A DNA stretch of 6,867 nt. Source: Candidatus Apopatosoma intestinale. Lineage in GTDB: Bacteria; Bacillota; Clostridia; Oscillospirales; CAG-272. Of the stretch, positions 1 to 6,346 are shown in pieces. The notes beneath the pieces were generated by a model. The model was given only the letters and a program-made list of their open reading frames with translations, was not told where the DNA came from and made no database searches. Each line of letters starts with the position of its first letter. Positions within the stretch are counted from its first letter, which is position 1. Location: the NCBI GenBank assembly GCA_018064545.1, contig JAGHUY010000084.1:1-6867 (forward strand), read 5' to 3'. Made by a program: the position numbers and the translations under genes.

Positions 1-479
1 GACATGAATTTCGGCAGATAGGTCAGCACCTGATACGTGCTTCTCATAATATTCGATTTGATTTCATTGAAGAACAACGCAAGGACGATCGGCATCGGGA
101 AGCCGAAGCACAGACCGTAAAAGCTGAGCAAGAACGTGTTGCGTAAGGCGCGCCAGAATTCTCTTGACAGCGCGTCGCCGCCGACCAGCAGTCGTCTGAA
201 ATACGAAAAACCCGAGAAGAACTGTTCCGCGACAGTCTTGACTTCATCCGTGACTTTGAAACAGCCAAGTAGCTCGTACATCGGAAAATACCGCCAAAAC
301 AGGAATACGAGCAACATCGGAACGAGCATCAGATACAGACGCCAATCCTTTGCCACGGTGCGAAGCACGTTCAGCCAATGGTGCTTTTCCACGTCGTCGC
401 GCACGGCCTGCTCGGGGTTTTCCCGGTATCGCCCCGTGGCTTTGTCAAGCACGAGATAATCCGCCGCTTTCAGTTTCAT
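1..479 (-). CDS. LplB-type ABC sugar transporter permease (partial, 3' end outside window)
   Basis: Inner-membrane permease of a binding-protein-dependent (CUT1-like) ABC importer for oligosaccharides. Only the first 160 residues are inside the window; the stop codon and the EAA loop that docks the ATPase lie beyond position 1. The sequence shows a charged cytoplasmic N-terminus (about residues 1-46), a first membrane segment (about 48-66) ending in RYFPMYE, and a block at about 108-160 (FWRALRNTFLLSFYGL, then FPMPIVLALFFNEIKS, then TYQVLTYLPKFMS). That block is the typical pattern of the LplB/YtcP family (COG4209). The ATG at 477-479 is chosen because AAAGGAGG lies 9 nt upstream (489-496). 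It follows the small membrane protein gene by 38 bp, so the two are probably co-transcribed. The second permease and solute-binding protein would be expected to the left. The substrate cannot be read from this part; the divergent pectinesterase suggests pectin oligosaccharides, which is inference. Confidence 0.93.
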   Translation of the reverse strand, partial: MKLKAADYLVLDKATGRYRENPEQAVRDDVEKHHWLNVLRTVAKDWRLYLMLVPMLLVFLFWRYFPMYELLGCFKVTDEVKTVAEQFFSGFSYFRRLLVGGDALSREFWRALRNTFLLSFYGLCFGFPMPIVLALFFNEIKSNIMRSTYQVLTYLPKFM

Positions 480-517
480 CGTGATTTTCCTCCTTTGAGC
501 CTGTTAGGCAAACATGA

Positions 518-1090
518 TCAACCCTCGCCACGACGCGCTTTTTCCCGCTGGGCCTCGGTTCGCAAAAGGTATGCTTTCTGATCCTCAAACAGTCCGTCTG
601 TCTTCCGTGCGAGCAAAATCACCACGGCGGCAAACAGAAGCGAGAGCGCGTCCGTCGAAATAAAATTCAGTATAATGATCGGCCCGGCGCCGAATATGAG
701 TGCAAAAATCCATCGTCCCACCTGCATAAAACCGAACGAGGCACACACGAAAACAAGCGTTTTTATCGCGTCGCCGCGCAGGTCTTTGCCCCATATCCGG
801 AAAAACAGGAGAGACGCTATCGCGGCACAGTTTCCCGCGCAATAGATAATATATTGAGAGAATTCCGCGCCGGAAGCGACGCAGAACACGACGCCGCCGA
901 GCGCAGGAAAGAACAGCGCGTATTTGTCCCACCGCATGAACGCGAGACACACGATCGTGAGGGTAAGGGAAAGCGAATACGGTTGCTCGGGAAACCATTT
1001 GCACCCCGCGAGCGTGACCGCCCCCTCAAAAATGCACGTCATAACGGAAAGGATCAGAAGATCCGTGCGTCGGTACTGTCTGAACGTCAT
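518..1090 (-). CDS. Small multi-pass membrane protein, function unknown (ECF S-component-like appearance)
   Basis: A 190-residue integral membrane protein with about six hydrophobic segments (roughly residues 10-30, 38-53, 57-74, 78-98, 110-134 and 136-160), followed by a charged cytoplasmic tail (GLFEDQKAYLLR to the end). Size and hydrophobic layout resemble substrate-binding S components of ECF vitamin transporters, but I see no diagnostic substrate motif, so this is only a resemblance. It is not like YesL/DUF624, the other small membrane protein often found beside such permeases. The ATG at 1088-1090 is chosen although its ribosome site is weak (CGGGG about 6 nt upstream); upstream in this frame a TGA stop is soon met and only ATT could replace it. 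A strong promoter at 1129-1157 gives a leader of about 30 nt. The LplB-type permease gene follows after 38 bp, so it may be an accessory or assembly factor of that importer, or a separate carrier. Confidence 0.8.
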   Translation of the reverse strand: MTFRQYRRTDLLILSVMTCIFEGAVTLAGCKWFPEQPYSLSLTLTIVCLAFMRWDKYALFFPALGGVVFCVASGAEFSQYIIYCAGNCAAIASLLFFRIWGKDLRGDAIKTLVFVCASFGFMQVGRWIFALIFGAGPIIILNFISTDALSLLFAAVVILLARKTDGLFEDQKAYLLRTEAQREKARRGEG

Positions 1091-1128
1091 AATACCCCGA
1101 ATGTTTCAAAATATTTCCTCTATATAAC

Positions 1129-1157
1129 ATCATAAACGATTTGTGAAAAAAAGTCAA
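1129..1157 (-). promoter_or_regulatory. Sigma-A promoter for the membrane protein and ABC permease operon
   Basis: On the minus strand, TTGACT (1152-1157) and TATGAT (1129-1134) are separated by exactly 17 bp, each one mismatch from consensus. Transcription would start near 1122, giving a leader of about 30 nt before the ATG at 1090. An inverted repeat (1148-1163) covers the -35 element. Confidence 0.75.
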
Positions 1158-1163
1158 CTTTTT
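1148..1163. promoter_or_regulatory. Candidate operator: inverted repeat over the -35 box
   Basis: AAAAAGT-CA-ACTTTTT is a perfect inverted repeat with 7-bp arms and a 2-bp centre. It covers the -35 element of the leftward promoter, where a repressor would block RNA polymerase. A 10-bp palindrome, AAAGATCTTT, lies close by at 1173-1182. AT-rich DNA forms such repeats by chance, so the operator role is inference. Confidence 0.35.
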
Positions 1164-1263
1164 CTTTGTTATAAAGATCTTTTTGTATATTTTACCCATT
1201 TTCGTCGTAACAAAGTATTCATAATTACCACTTGGAAGACGACCCATCTGCTTTTTTTGGAGC

Positions 1264-1275
1264 AATCAATTGATT
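1264..1275. promoter_or_regulatory. Candidate operator: 12-bp palindrome over the pectinesterase -35 box
   Basis: AATCAATTGATT is a perfect 12-bp palindrome whose right half is the -35 element (TTGATT, 1270-1275) of the rightward promoter. A second palindrome, CACGCGTG, occupies 1283-1290 in the spacer between -35 and -10. Both positions suit a repressor binding site. The regulator is unknown and no regulator gene is present in the window. Confidence 0.35.
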
Positions 1276-1297
1276 ATTTTCGCACGCGTGATACAAT
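1270..1297 (+). promoter_or_regulatory. Sigma-A promoter for the pectinesterase gene
   Basis: TTGATT (1270-1275) and TACAAT (1292-1297) are separated by 16 bp, close to consensus. Transcription would begin near 1304. This supports ATG 1329 as the gene start, since the in-frame ATG at 1308 would be almost at the 5' end of the mRNA with no ribosome site. Confidence 0.65.
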
Positions 1298-1328
1298 ATA
1301 TTATAAAATGAAGCCGGAGGATGGGCAG

Positions 1329-2234
1329 ATGAAAGAGATGATCGTTACACCGAATGACGATTTGCAGAAAATTCTTGACAGTGTCGGCGAGGGAACGAGA
1401 CTCCACCTCACCCAAGGAGAATACAGACAGAAAATCGAGATCAATGTTCCCGGGATCGAATTGATCGGTGCCGGTGCCGAAAATACGGGGATCGTTTACG
1501 GAGACTACGCGAACAAGCTTGACGAAGCCGGAAAAGAATACGTCACGTTCCGGACATATACCGTTGCCGTCTGCGCCGATAACGTGAAAATGCGCGGACT
1601 CACCGTGAAAAACGATGCTCTTTCTCCCGAGATCAAGGGGCAGGAAGTGGCACTCACCGTTTACGGAAACGAGTTTTCGGCAGAGGATTGCCGCTTTGTT
1701 TCTACCCAGGATACGCTCTTTTGCGGCCCTCTCCCGCCCGACCTGATCCGCCGGTACGACGGATTTCTGAAAGACAAACTCCGCGCGGAGGGCTATCAGA
1801 AGCAGATTTTCAGAAATTGTGAGATCGTCGGCACGGTGGACTTTATCTTCGGCTGCGGAGATGCCTTGTTCGACAGATGCCGGATCATCTCTGCGTTCGA
1901 CGTGCGCGGCACGGGCTACGTTTGCGCACCGGCGCATGCGGAAGGTCAGAACATCGGATTTGTCTTTTATCAATGCGATTTCGACCATACGGACGGCGTC
2001 GCGAAAGACAGCATCTATCTGGCGCGTCCGTGGCGCGATTACGGAAAAGCGTCTTTCATAGATTGCCGGTACGGAGAGCATATCATCGCCGGCGGATTTG
2101 ACAAGTGTAACGACACCGCGCGTGACAAGACGGCTCGCTTTTGCGAATGCGGAACGGACAGGAGCGGGAGAGTGCCGTGGAGCGGAAAACTTTCAGAAGA
2201 GGAAAAAATCCGTCTGCTCGACCATTTTCTTTGA
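1329..2234 (+). CDS. Pectinesterase (pectin methylesterase, CE8), probably cytoplasmic
   Basis: Hydrolyses methyl esters of galacturonate in pectin or its fragments, releasing methanol and leaving acidic chains for lyases or hydrolases (EC 3.1.1.11). The 301-residue protein is a single right-handed beta-helix domain (PF01095). Visible motifs are GEYRQKIEI (30-38), the QDTL motif with Q127 and D128 (oxyanion residue and general acid), VDFIFG with D171 (nucleophile), and LARPW with R233 and W235; all catalytic positions known from the family are present. The spacing from D128 to D171 is 43 residues against about 21 in the Dickeya enzyme PemA, because of an insert starting CGPLPP. There is no signal peptide, so it likely acts on imported oligosaccharides. 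ATG 1329 is chosen because GGAGG (1316-1320) lies 8 nt upstream. The open frame runs on upstream to 1143, but that part overlaps the promoter and lacks family similarity. It is divergent from the ABC permease operon and ends before a strong terminator. Confidence 0.93.
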   Translation: MKEMIVTPNDDLQKILDSVGEGTRLHLTQGEYRQKIEINVPGIELIGAGAENTGIVYGDYANKLDEAGKEYVTFRTYTVAVCADNVKMRGLTVKNDALSPEIKGQEVALTVYGNEFSAEDCRFVSTQDTLFCGPLPPDLIRRYDGFLKDKLRAEGYQKQIFRNCEIVGTVDFIFGCGDALFDRCRIISAFDVRGTGYVCAPAHAEGQNIGFVFYQCDFDHTDGVAKDSIYLARPWRDYGKASFIDCRYGEHIIAGGFDKCNDTARDKTARFCECGTDRSGRVPWSGKLSEEEKIRLLDHFL

Positions 2235-2241
2235 TCTTCAT

Positions 2242-2290
2242 AAAAAAACCGCGCCCGGCAGAAAAATCCCGCCGGGCGCGTTTTCTATTC
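2242..2290. terminator. Bidirectional rho-independent terminator
   Basis: A perfect 10-bp GC-only stem (2250-2259 with 2271-2280) encloses an 11-nt loop. A T-run follows on the plus strand (2281-2284), and the A-run at 2242-2248 gives seven T on the minus strand. It lies between the convergent pectinesterase and glycerate kinase genes and should stop transcription from both sides. The leftward version has the better T-tract. Confidence 0.92.
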
Positions 2291-2296
2291 CAACTA

Positions 2297-3526
2297 TTAT
2301 CCTCGTTTGATGAGAACGACCGAGAGATCGTTGACGTTCGTCCCGGTGGGGCCGGTCATGATCAGACCGTCGACTGCTTTCAAGGCGTGATAGGCGTCGT
2401 TATCCGAAAGCACCTTTCTTGCGTCAAATCCCGCATCCCGCAAACGCGAAAGCGTATGTTCATCCGCATATCCGCCGGCGGCGTCCGTGGGGCCGTCGGT
2501 TCCGTCCGAACCGAACGAAAAGACACACGTGTCCCGGCATCCCGCGATTTCTGCGGCGGCGGCCAACGCAATCTCCTGGTTGCGCCCGCCTTTCCCCTTG
2601 CCGGTCAGATGCACCACGGTTTCCCCGCCCGCCAAAAAGGCCAACGAGGTTTTTTCGTCCTGATGATCGCGGGCGATCGCGCCGAGAAACGCCCCGGCTT
2701 CTCTTGCCTCGCAGGAAAGAGACGCGGTGAGCATGACCGGCGTATAGCCGAGTTCACGGCAGGCATCCGCGGCGGAACGGCAGAGTTGTTTGACACTGCC
2801 GGTGACAAACGTCGTCACGTTCGTCAGTTCTTTCGGCGTTTCCGTGCGGAGAAGAACCTCCGTTTTCGGAGAGACGGAAAGCCCGTAACGCTCGATCACG
2901 GCAATCGCCTGCTCACACGTCGAGGAATCGGGATAAGCAGGGCCGGAAGCGATCATATCGAGCGGATCGCCGGTGATGTCGCGGAGCACCACCGTATAGA
3001 CGGGAGCCGGTGCGCAACAGAGGGCGAACCGTCCGCCTTTCACGGCGGAAAGCCGTTTGCGGATGGTATTGATTTCGACGATACCGGCACCGCAGGCAAG
3101 AAGTTGCCCGGTCAGATCGGCCAATTCCTCGGCGGGGATCAGCGGTTGTTCAAACAGCGCACTCCCGCCGCCGGAAAGCAAAAACAGAACCGCATCGTCT
3201 TCCCGCAGATCATGCACCAATTCTAAGGCGCACGCCGTGGCGCGGTAGCTGTTCTCGTCGGGAACCGGATGGCCGGCCTCCCAAACGGTAAGCGGCGGGA
3301 TTTCTCCCTTGGCATGGTCATATTTGGTGATCACGGTGCCGCAATCGATCCGATCACCGAGGCAGTCTGCCGCCGCTTTGGCCATTTCCCACGCCGCTTT
3401 TCCGGCGGCGATCACGACGAGACGACCCGCAGGAAAAGAAATGCCGGAAAGTGCCTGCCGGACAGCCGCGCCCGGCATGGCATCCCTTAGCGCCCGTTCC
3501 CAAATGAATTTTGCATCTTGATTCAT
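2297..3526 (-). CDS. Glycerate 2-kinase, MOFRL (DUF4147) family
   Basis: Phosphorylates D-glycerate with ATP, expected product 2-phosphoglycerate (EC 2.7.1.165), which enters lower glycolysis. The 409-residue protein is of typical length for the family, with an N-terminal DUF4147 domain (about 1-225) and a C-terminal MOFRL domain (about 290-405). Visible motifs include AAGKAA with K42, GHPVPDENS (85-93), LSGGGSAL (117-124), INTIRKRLSAVKGGR (152-166), IASGP (192-196), AGGET (299-303), GKGGRNQE with R315, GSDGTDGPTDAAGG (339-352) and GPTGTNVNDL (392-401). K42 and R315 match the lysine and arginine thought to be catalytic in this family. The ATG at 3524-3526 is chosen because GAGGGG (3534-3539) lies 7 nt upstream; a TTG at 3541 would overlap that site. 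It follows the GntP permease gene by 65 bp with a hairpin between them. The substrate could also be hydroxypyruvate-related or tartronate-derived glycerate. Relation to the pectin genes is not shown. Confidence 0.94.
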   Translation of the reverse strand: MNQDAKFIWERALRDAMPGAAVRQALSGISFPAGRLVVIAAGKAAWEMAKAAADCLGDRIDCGTVITKYDHAKGEIPPLTVWEAGHPVPDENSYRATACALELVHDLREDDAVLFLLSGGGSALFEQPLIPAEELADLTGQLLACGAGIVEINTIRKRLSAVKGGRFALCCAPAPVYTVVLRDITGDPLDMIASGPAYPDSSTCEQAIAVIERYGLSVSPKTEVLLRTETPKELTNVTTFVTGSVKQLCRSAADACRELGYTPVMLTASLSCEAREAGAFLGAIARDHQDEKTSLAFLAGGETVVHLTGKGKGGRNQEIALAAAAEIAGCRDTCVFSFGSDGTDGPTDAAGGYADEHTLSRLRDAGFDARKVLSDNDAYHALKAVDGLIMTGPTGTNVNDLSVVLIKRG

Positions 3527-3546
3527 GATATTTCCCCTCAATAAGA

Positions 3547-3569
3547 GAGCCGTTCACAAGGAACGGCTC
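3547..3569 (-). repeat. Hairpin between the permease and kinase genes
   Basis: A perfect 9-bp stem (3547-3555 with 3561-3569) with a 5-nt loop lies between the two genes. On the minus strand it is followed by TCTTATTG, too poor in T for a strong terminator. It may partly end transcription or protect the permease mRNA 3' end, so that the permease is made in excess of the kinase. Confidence 0.6.
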
Positions 3570-3591
3570 CCGGAATTATGGATTAAACGGT

Positions 3592-4962
3592 TTATACAAA
3601 CAGGGAGACGATCAGCACGTTGATGATAGCGGCAATACCGATAACCAGCGTACCTAGCGACTGCGTCTTATAACCGTCTTCGGTCTTCATTTCGCCAAAG
3701 TTGGTCACAACCCAGAAGTAAGAGTCGTTTGCGTGAGAAACCACCATGGCGCCTGCGCCGATGGCAACGACCAGCAGAGCGGCCTCAACCGGCGTGGTCC
3801 AACCGAGGGTGGCCATCAGAGGAGCAACGATACCGGCCGAAGTGGTGATGGCGACGGTAGAACTTCCCTGTGCGGTTTTGAGCAGTGCGGCGAGCAGGAA
3901 CGGGAAGATGAGACCCAGAACTTTCAGAACGCCGGCATTGTCGGAAATGAAGGAGATCAGAGCGGAAGAAGCGATCACTTTGCCGAGAACACCGCCGGCG
4001 GCCGTAACGAACAGGATCGGGCCGGTGGTTTTCAGCGTCTCGTTGGTCAGATCGTAGAATTCGCCGATCTTATGGGCGGAGAGCAGAAGCAGAACGCCGA
4101 TGATGACGCCGACTGCGAGAGCGATGATAGGCGTGCCGAGGAAAGTGATGATGGCTACGGGTTTGCCGGCCATGGAGAGGGCGCAGGAGAGACCCATCAG
4201 AATGATCGGAACCACGATGGGAGCGAAAGCGGCAAAGCCGTTCGGAAGTTTGCCGTAGGAGGCAACGAGTTCCTCGTAGGTCTGGCCGATGGCCTCATCA
4301 TTGGTGGGTTCGTCAGCCGCTTTGACTTTTTTACCGATGATCAGAGCGAAGAAGTAGCCGGCGATCAGAGGCAGGATGGAGCAGAGCGCACCGATTCCCA
4401 TAACCAGAAGCAGGTTCACATCCGTAGAACCGAGACCGGTGTTATAAAGGGTGTTGGCAGCGGCGATCGGGCCGGGCGTGGGCGGAATAAAGCAGTGAGA
4501 AATGTAAAGACCCATGGAGAGCGCTACCGTGCAGGCCACGGAAGACTTGCGGGTACGCTGAACCAACGCCTTGCGGATCGGGTTCAGAACAACGAAACCG
4601 CTGTCGCAGAACACGGGGATCGAAACGATCCAGCCCATGATGATCATGGCCGCTTCGGGATGGTTTTTACCGACGAGTTTCACCACACAGTCCGCCATTT
4701 TCAGCGCGGCACCGGTCTTTTCCAGAAGCAGACCGACGAGTGCACCGAAAATGATGACGATACCGATGCTGGTGAATGTTCCGGAGAAGCCGGCACCGAT
4801 GATACCGGGGATCGTCGTGATGTCCGGAACGGCGAGAAGAGCAAGAATGAGAGAAACACCCATAATAGAAAGGAACGGGTGAATCTTCCATTTCGAGATG
4901 GCGAGGATCATAAGAGCCACAGCCAGCACGAACACGATAAGCAGCGGGATACCAGTCAGCAT
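3592..4962 (-). CDS. GntP-family permease, probable glycerate (or gluconate-type) symporter
   Basis: A 456-residue cytoplasmic-membrane carrier of the gluconate:H+ symporter family (PF02447), full length, with about 12 hydrophobic segments. Family patterns visible are GALVGLLLEKTGAA (73-86), IPVFCDSGFVVLNP (115-128), FIPPTPGPIAAA (158-169, the PPHPGP-type motif), LKTAQGSSTVA (361-371) and VSHANDSYFWVV (408-419). A hydrophilic loop at about 211-240 divides the two halves. The ATG at 4960-4962 is preceded by AGGAGGA (4971-4977), 8 nt away. The glycerate kinase gene follows in the same direction, and GntP carriers next to glycerate kinases usually import glycerate; gluconate or another sugar acid remains possible because no gluconate kinase or dehydratase is in view. 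A near-consensus promoter and a long leader precede it. The very clean promoter and ribosome site suggest strong expression when not repressed. Confidence 0.93.
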   Translation of the reverse strand: MLTGIPLLIVFVLAVALMILAISKWKIHPFLSIMGVSLILALLAVPDITTIPGIIGAGFSGTFTSIGIVIIFGALVGLLLEKTGAALKMADCVVKLVGKNHPEAAMIIMGWIVSIPVFCDSGFVVLNPIRKALVQRTRKSSVACTVALSMGLYISHCFIPPTPGPIAAANTLYNTGLGSTDVNLLLVMGIGALCSILPLIAGYFFALIIGKKVKAADEPTNDEAIGQTYEELVASYGKLPNGFAAFAPIVVPIILMGLSCALSMAGKPVAIITFLGTPIIALAVGVIIGVLLLLSAHKIGEFYDLTNETLKTTGPILFVTAAGGVLGKVIASSALISFISDNAGVLKVLGLIFPFLLAALLKTAQGSSTVAITTSAGIVAPLMATLGWTTPVEAALLVVAIGAGAMVVSHANDSYFWVVTNFGEMKTEDGYKTQSLGTLVIGIAAIINVLIVSLFV

Positions 4963-4989
4963 AAAAGATGTCCTCCTATTTCATTTTTT

Positions 4990-5003
4990 CCGGGATTTCC
5001 CGG
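4990..5003 (-). promoter_or_regulatory. Small inverted repeat in the leader, just before the ribosome site
   Basis: CCGGGA-AA-TCCCGG (read on the minus strand) could form a short GC-rich RNA hairpin ending 12 nt before the Shine-Dalgarno sequence (4971-4977) of the GntP gene. It could also be a protein-binding palindrome. It is not a terminator since A residues, not T, follow it. Its function is unknown. Confidence 0.35.
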
Positions 5004-5044
5004 TCAGGTCGAAACAAAGCCTTCCCTACAATATATGGCAAAAG

Positions 5045-5058
5045 GGAAAAATGTTTCC
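5045..5058. promoter_or_regulatory. Candidate operator at the GntP transcription start
   Basis: GGAAA-AATG-TTTCC is an inverted repeat with 5-bp arms located at about +1 to +14 of the predicted transcript, a usual place for a repressor or a catabolite-repression site. It lacks the central CG of a typical cre site, so CcpA binding is not supported. Other short palindromes nearby are GTAAATTTAC (5071-5080) in the promoter spacer and TTGTACAA (5118-5125) upstream of -35. Confidence 0.3.
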
Positions 5059-5064
5059 AAAATC

Positions 5065-5093
5065 ATTGTAGTAAATTTACAAACATTTGTCAA
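5065..5093 (-). promoter_or_regulatory. Strong sigma-A promoter for the GntP permease and glycerate kinase operon
   Basis: On the minus strand, a perfect TTGACA (5088-5093) and TACAAT (5065-5070) are separated by exactly 17 bp. Transcription should start near 5058, giving a leader of about 96 nt before ATG 4962. The promoter sits 38 bp beyond the stop codon of the MFS gene, so the operon is controlled separately from its same-strand upstream neighbours. Confidence 0.85.
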
Positions 5094-5130
5094 GAGATTG
5101 TCGAAAAATTTGTTGTTTTGTACAATTTTT

Positions 5131-6321
5131 TTACTCTTTGTTTGACCGATAATCTTTTCTTAGCAGTAAAATGCTGATCACCAGCATCAGCGGGAACGCC
5201 ATCCCCGCAATCACTCCGATTTGAAGGTTATTCCCCGCGTTTTGGGAAACCGCTCCGACAAGAGAGGGGCCGATAGAGCCGCCCAAGTCCCCTGCGAGCG
5301 CAAGAAAAGCGAATAACGCGGTGCCGCCTTTGGGCAGAATGGCCGAGGAGATGCTGATAGAGCCCGGCCACATGATACCGACGGAAAACCCACAAACCGT
5401 GCATCCGACAAGTCCGAGAGCCGGGATCCCGGCCAGTCCCGCCACAAGATAGCATCCAAAGCATAGTAGGCCGGAAGCCATCATAAACACAGGAAGATGG
5501 ATTCTGTCACTGAATTTTCCGAACAGAGCGCGGCTGATCCCCATGCAGACAGCAAAGCCGCACGGCCCGATCAGATCGCCCATCGACTTGGACACGCGGA
5601 GCGCGGACTCGGCAAACGCCGACGCCCATTGCGCCATGGAAATCTCGGAAGCACCCGCCCCGATCATCAGCAGAAGGAACAGCCAGAACGCCTTGGTTTT
5701 CAAGAGTTCTCTGACCGTCATGCTCTCGCCGTCGTCCACCAGCTTTTCGATGGGGCAAACGGCAAAATTATACACGTTAACTAGCGGCACGAGCGACCAG
5801 AACAGCGCGAGAAATTTCCAGTTTTCGATCCCGAATACGGCAAAAAGCAGGGTGGAAAGCAGAACAACGCCGGCAAAGCCCCAACAATAGAAAGAATGGA
5901 GCAAACTCATCGTCCCCTCTTTGTTTTCAAAAGGACACGCCTCGATGATCGGACTGCACAGCACCTCGATCAGCCCGCTCCCGATCGCGTAAATGACCAC
6001 GCAGATCATGATCCCGGCATAAGCGGACGGCAGAAGTTCCGGGAGGAACGTCAGTCCCGCAATTCCCGCCGCGGACGTGATCTGCGCCGTCACGATGCAC
6101 GGGCGGTATCCGATCTTGTCCACGACCTTGGCGCACAGAAAATCCACGATCAATTGCGTAAAAAAGAACGTGGCGGAAAACAGCGCGATCTGTGTCAAAG
6201 ACAATCGATACGTATTCTGAAAGGTGACGTAAAGTAACGGGAGAAAGTTTGCCGAGATCGCCTGCGTGATAAAGCCGAGGTATCCGGCAAGAAGTGTTTT
6301 TTTATATTTTTTATCGTTCAT
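5131..6321 (-). CDS. MFS transporter, substrate unknown
   Basis: A 396-residue major facilitator superfamily carrier (PF07690) with about 12 membrane segments in two halves joined by a cytoplasmic loop at about 190-208. The loop between segments 2 and 3 has the MFS signature (DFLCAKVVDKIGYRP, 60-74), and the equivalent loop in the second half reads GKFSDRIH (268-275). The segment GSGLIEVLCSPIIEA (114-128), followed by LLHSFYCWG (140-148), resembles the sugar:H+ symporter (FucP-like) branch, which suggests a sugar or sugar derivative, but this is weak evidence. The ATG at 6319-6321 has GGAGG (6327-6331) 5 nt upstream; the longer open frame to 6633 overlaps the preceding gene in the wrong frame and is rejected. 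It follows the UroD-like gene by 25 bp, so they are surely one transcript. No clear terminator follows; only an A/T-rich inverted repeat is seen at about 5104-5130. Confidence 0.9.
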   Translation of the reverse strand: MNDKKYKKTLLAGYLGFITQAISANFLPLLYVTFQNTYRLSLTQIALFSATFFFTQLIVDFLCAKVVDKIGYRPCIVTAQITSAAGIAGLTFLPELLPSAYAGIMICVVIYAIGSGLIEVLCSPIIEACPFENKEGTMSLLHSFYCWGFAGVVLLSTLLFAVFGIENWKFLALFWSLVPLVNVYNFAVCPIEKLVDDGESMTVRELLKTKAFWLFLLLMIGAGASEISMAQWASAFAESALRVSKSMGDLIGPCGFAVCMGISRALFGKFSDRIHLPVFMMASGLLCFGCYLVAGLAGIPALGLVGCTVCGFSVGIMWPGSISISSAILPKGGTALFAFLALAGDLGGSIGPSLVGAVSQNAGNNLQIGVIAGMAFPLMLVISILLLRKDYRSNKE

Positions 6322-6346
6322 ATCGGCCTCCACGGAGCGGCGGGAC

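Noticed and set aside
1143..1328. N-terminal extension of the pectinesterase frame from a GTG at 1143
   Set aside because: The extension crosses both divergent promoters, has no ribosome site at its start, and lacks family similarity; ATG 1329 has a well-placed GGAGG.
1266..2081. Open frame of 271 codons on the minus strand, opposite the pectinesterase gene
   Set aside because: The plus-strand frame has all pectinesterase motifs; the antisense frame has none and would begin inside the esterase gene.
2141..3226. Open frame of 361 codons on the plus strand, opposite the glycerate kinase gene
   Set aside because: It overlaps the end of the pectinesterase gene and the terminator, has no ribosome site and shows no recognisable domain; the opposite strand encodes a clear kinase.
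4976..4984. Two-codon upstream reading frame (Met-Lys-stop) touching the ribosome site of the GntP gene
   Set aside because: It is so short that chance is the likely cause, and it has no good ribosome site of its own.
5045..5058. Catabolite-repression (cre) site at the GntP start
   Set aside because: The repeat lacks the central CG and several conserved bases of cre, so it is listed only as an unassigned operator candidate.
5104..5130. Inverted repeat AAAAATT/AATTTTT just after the MFS stop codon as a terminator
   Set aside because: The stem is only A/T pairs with a long loop and no T-run after it, so it is too weak to call a rho-independent terminator.
3733..5145. Open frame of 470 codons on the plus strand, opposite the GntP gene
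   Set aside because: The opposite strand encodes a clear full-length GntP permease with promoter and ribosome site. The antisense product is a low-complexity, highly charged sequence with no domain, as expected from reading hydrophobic codons backwards.
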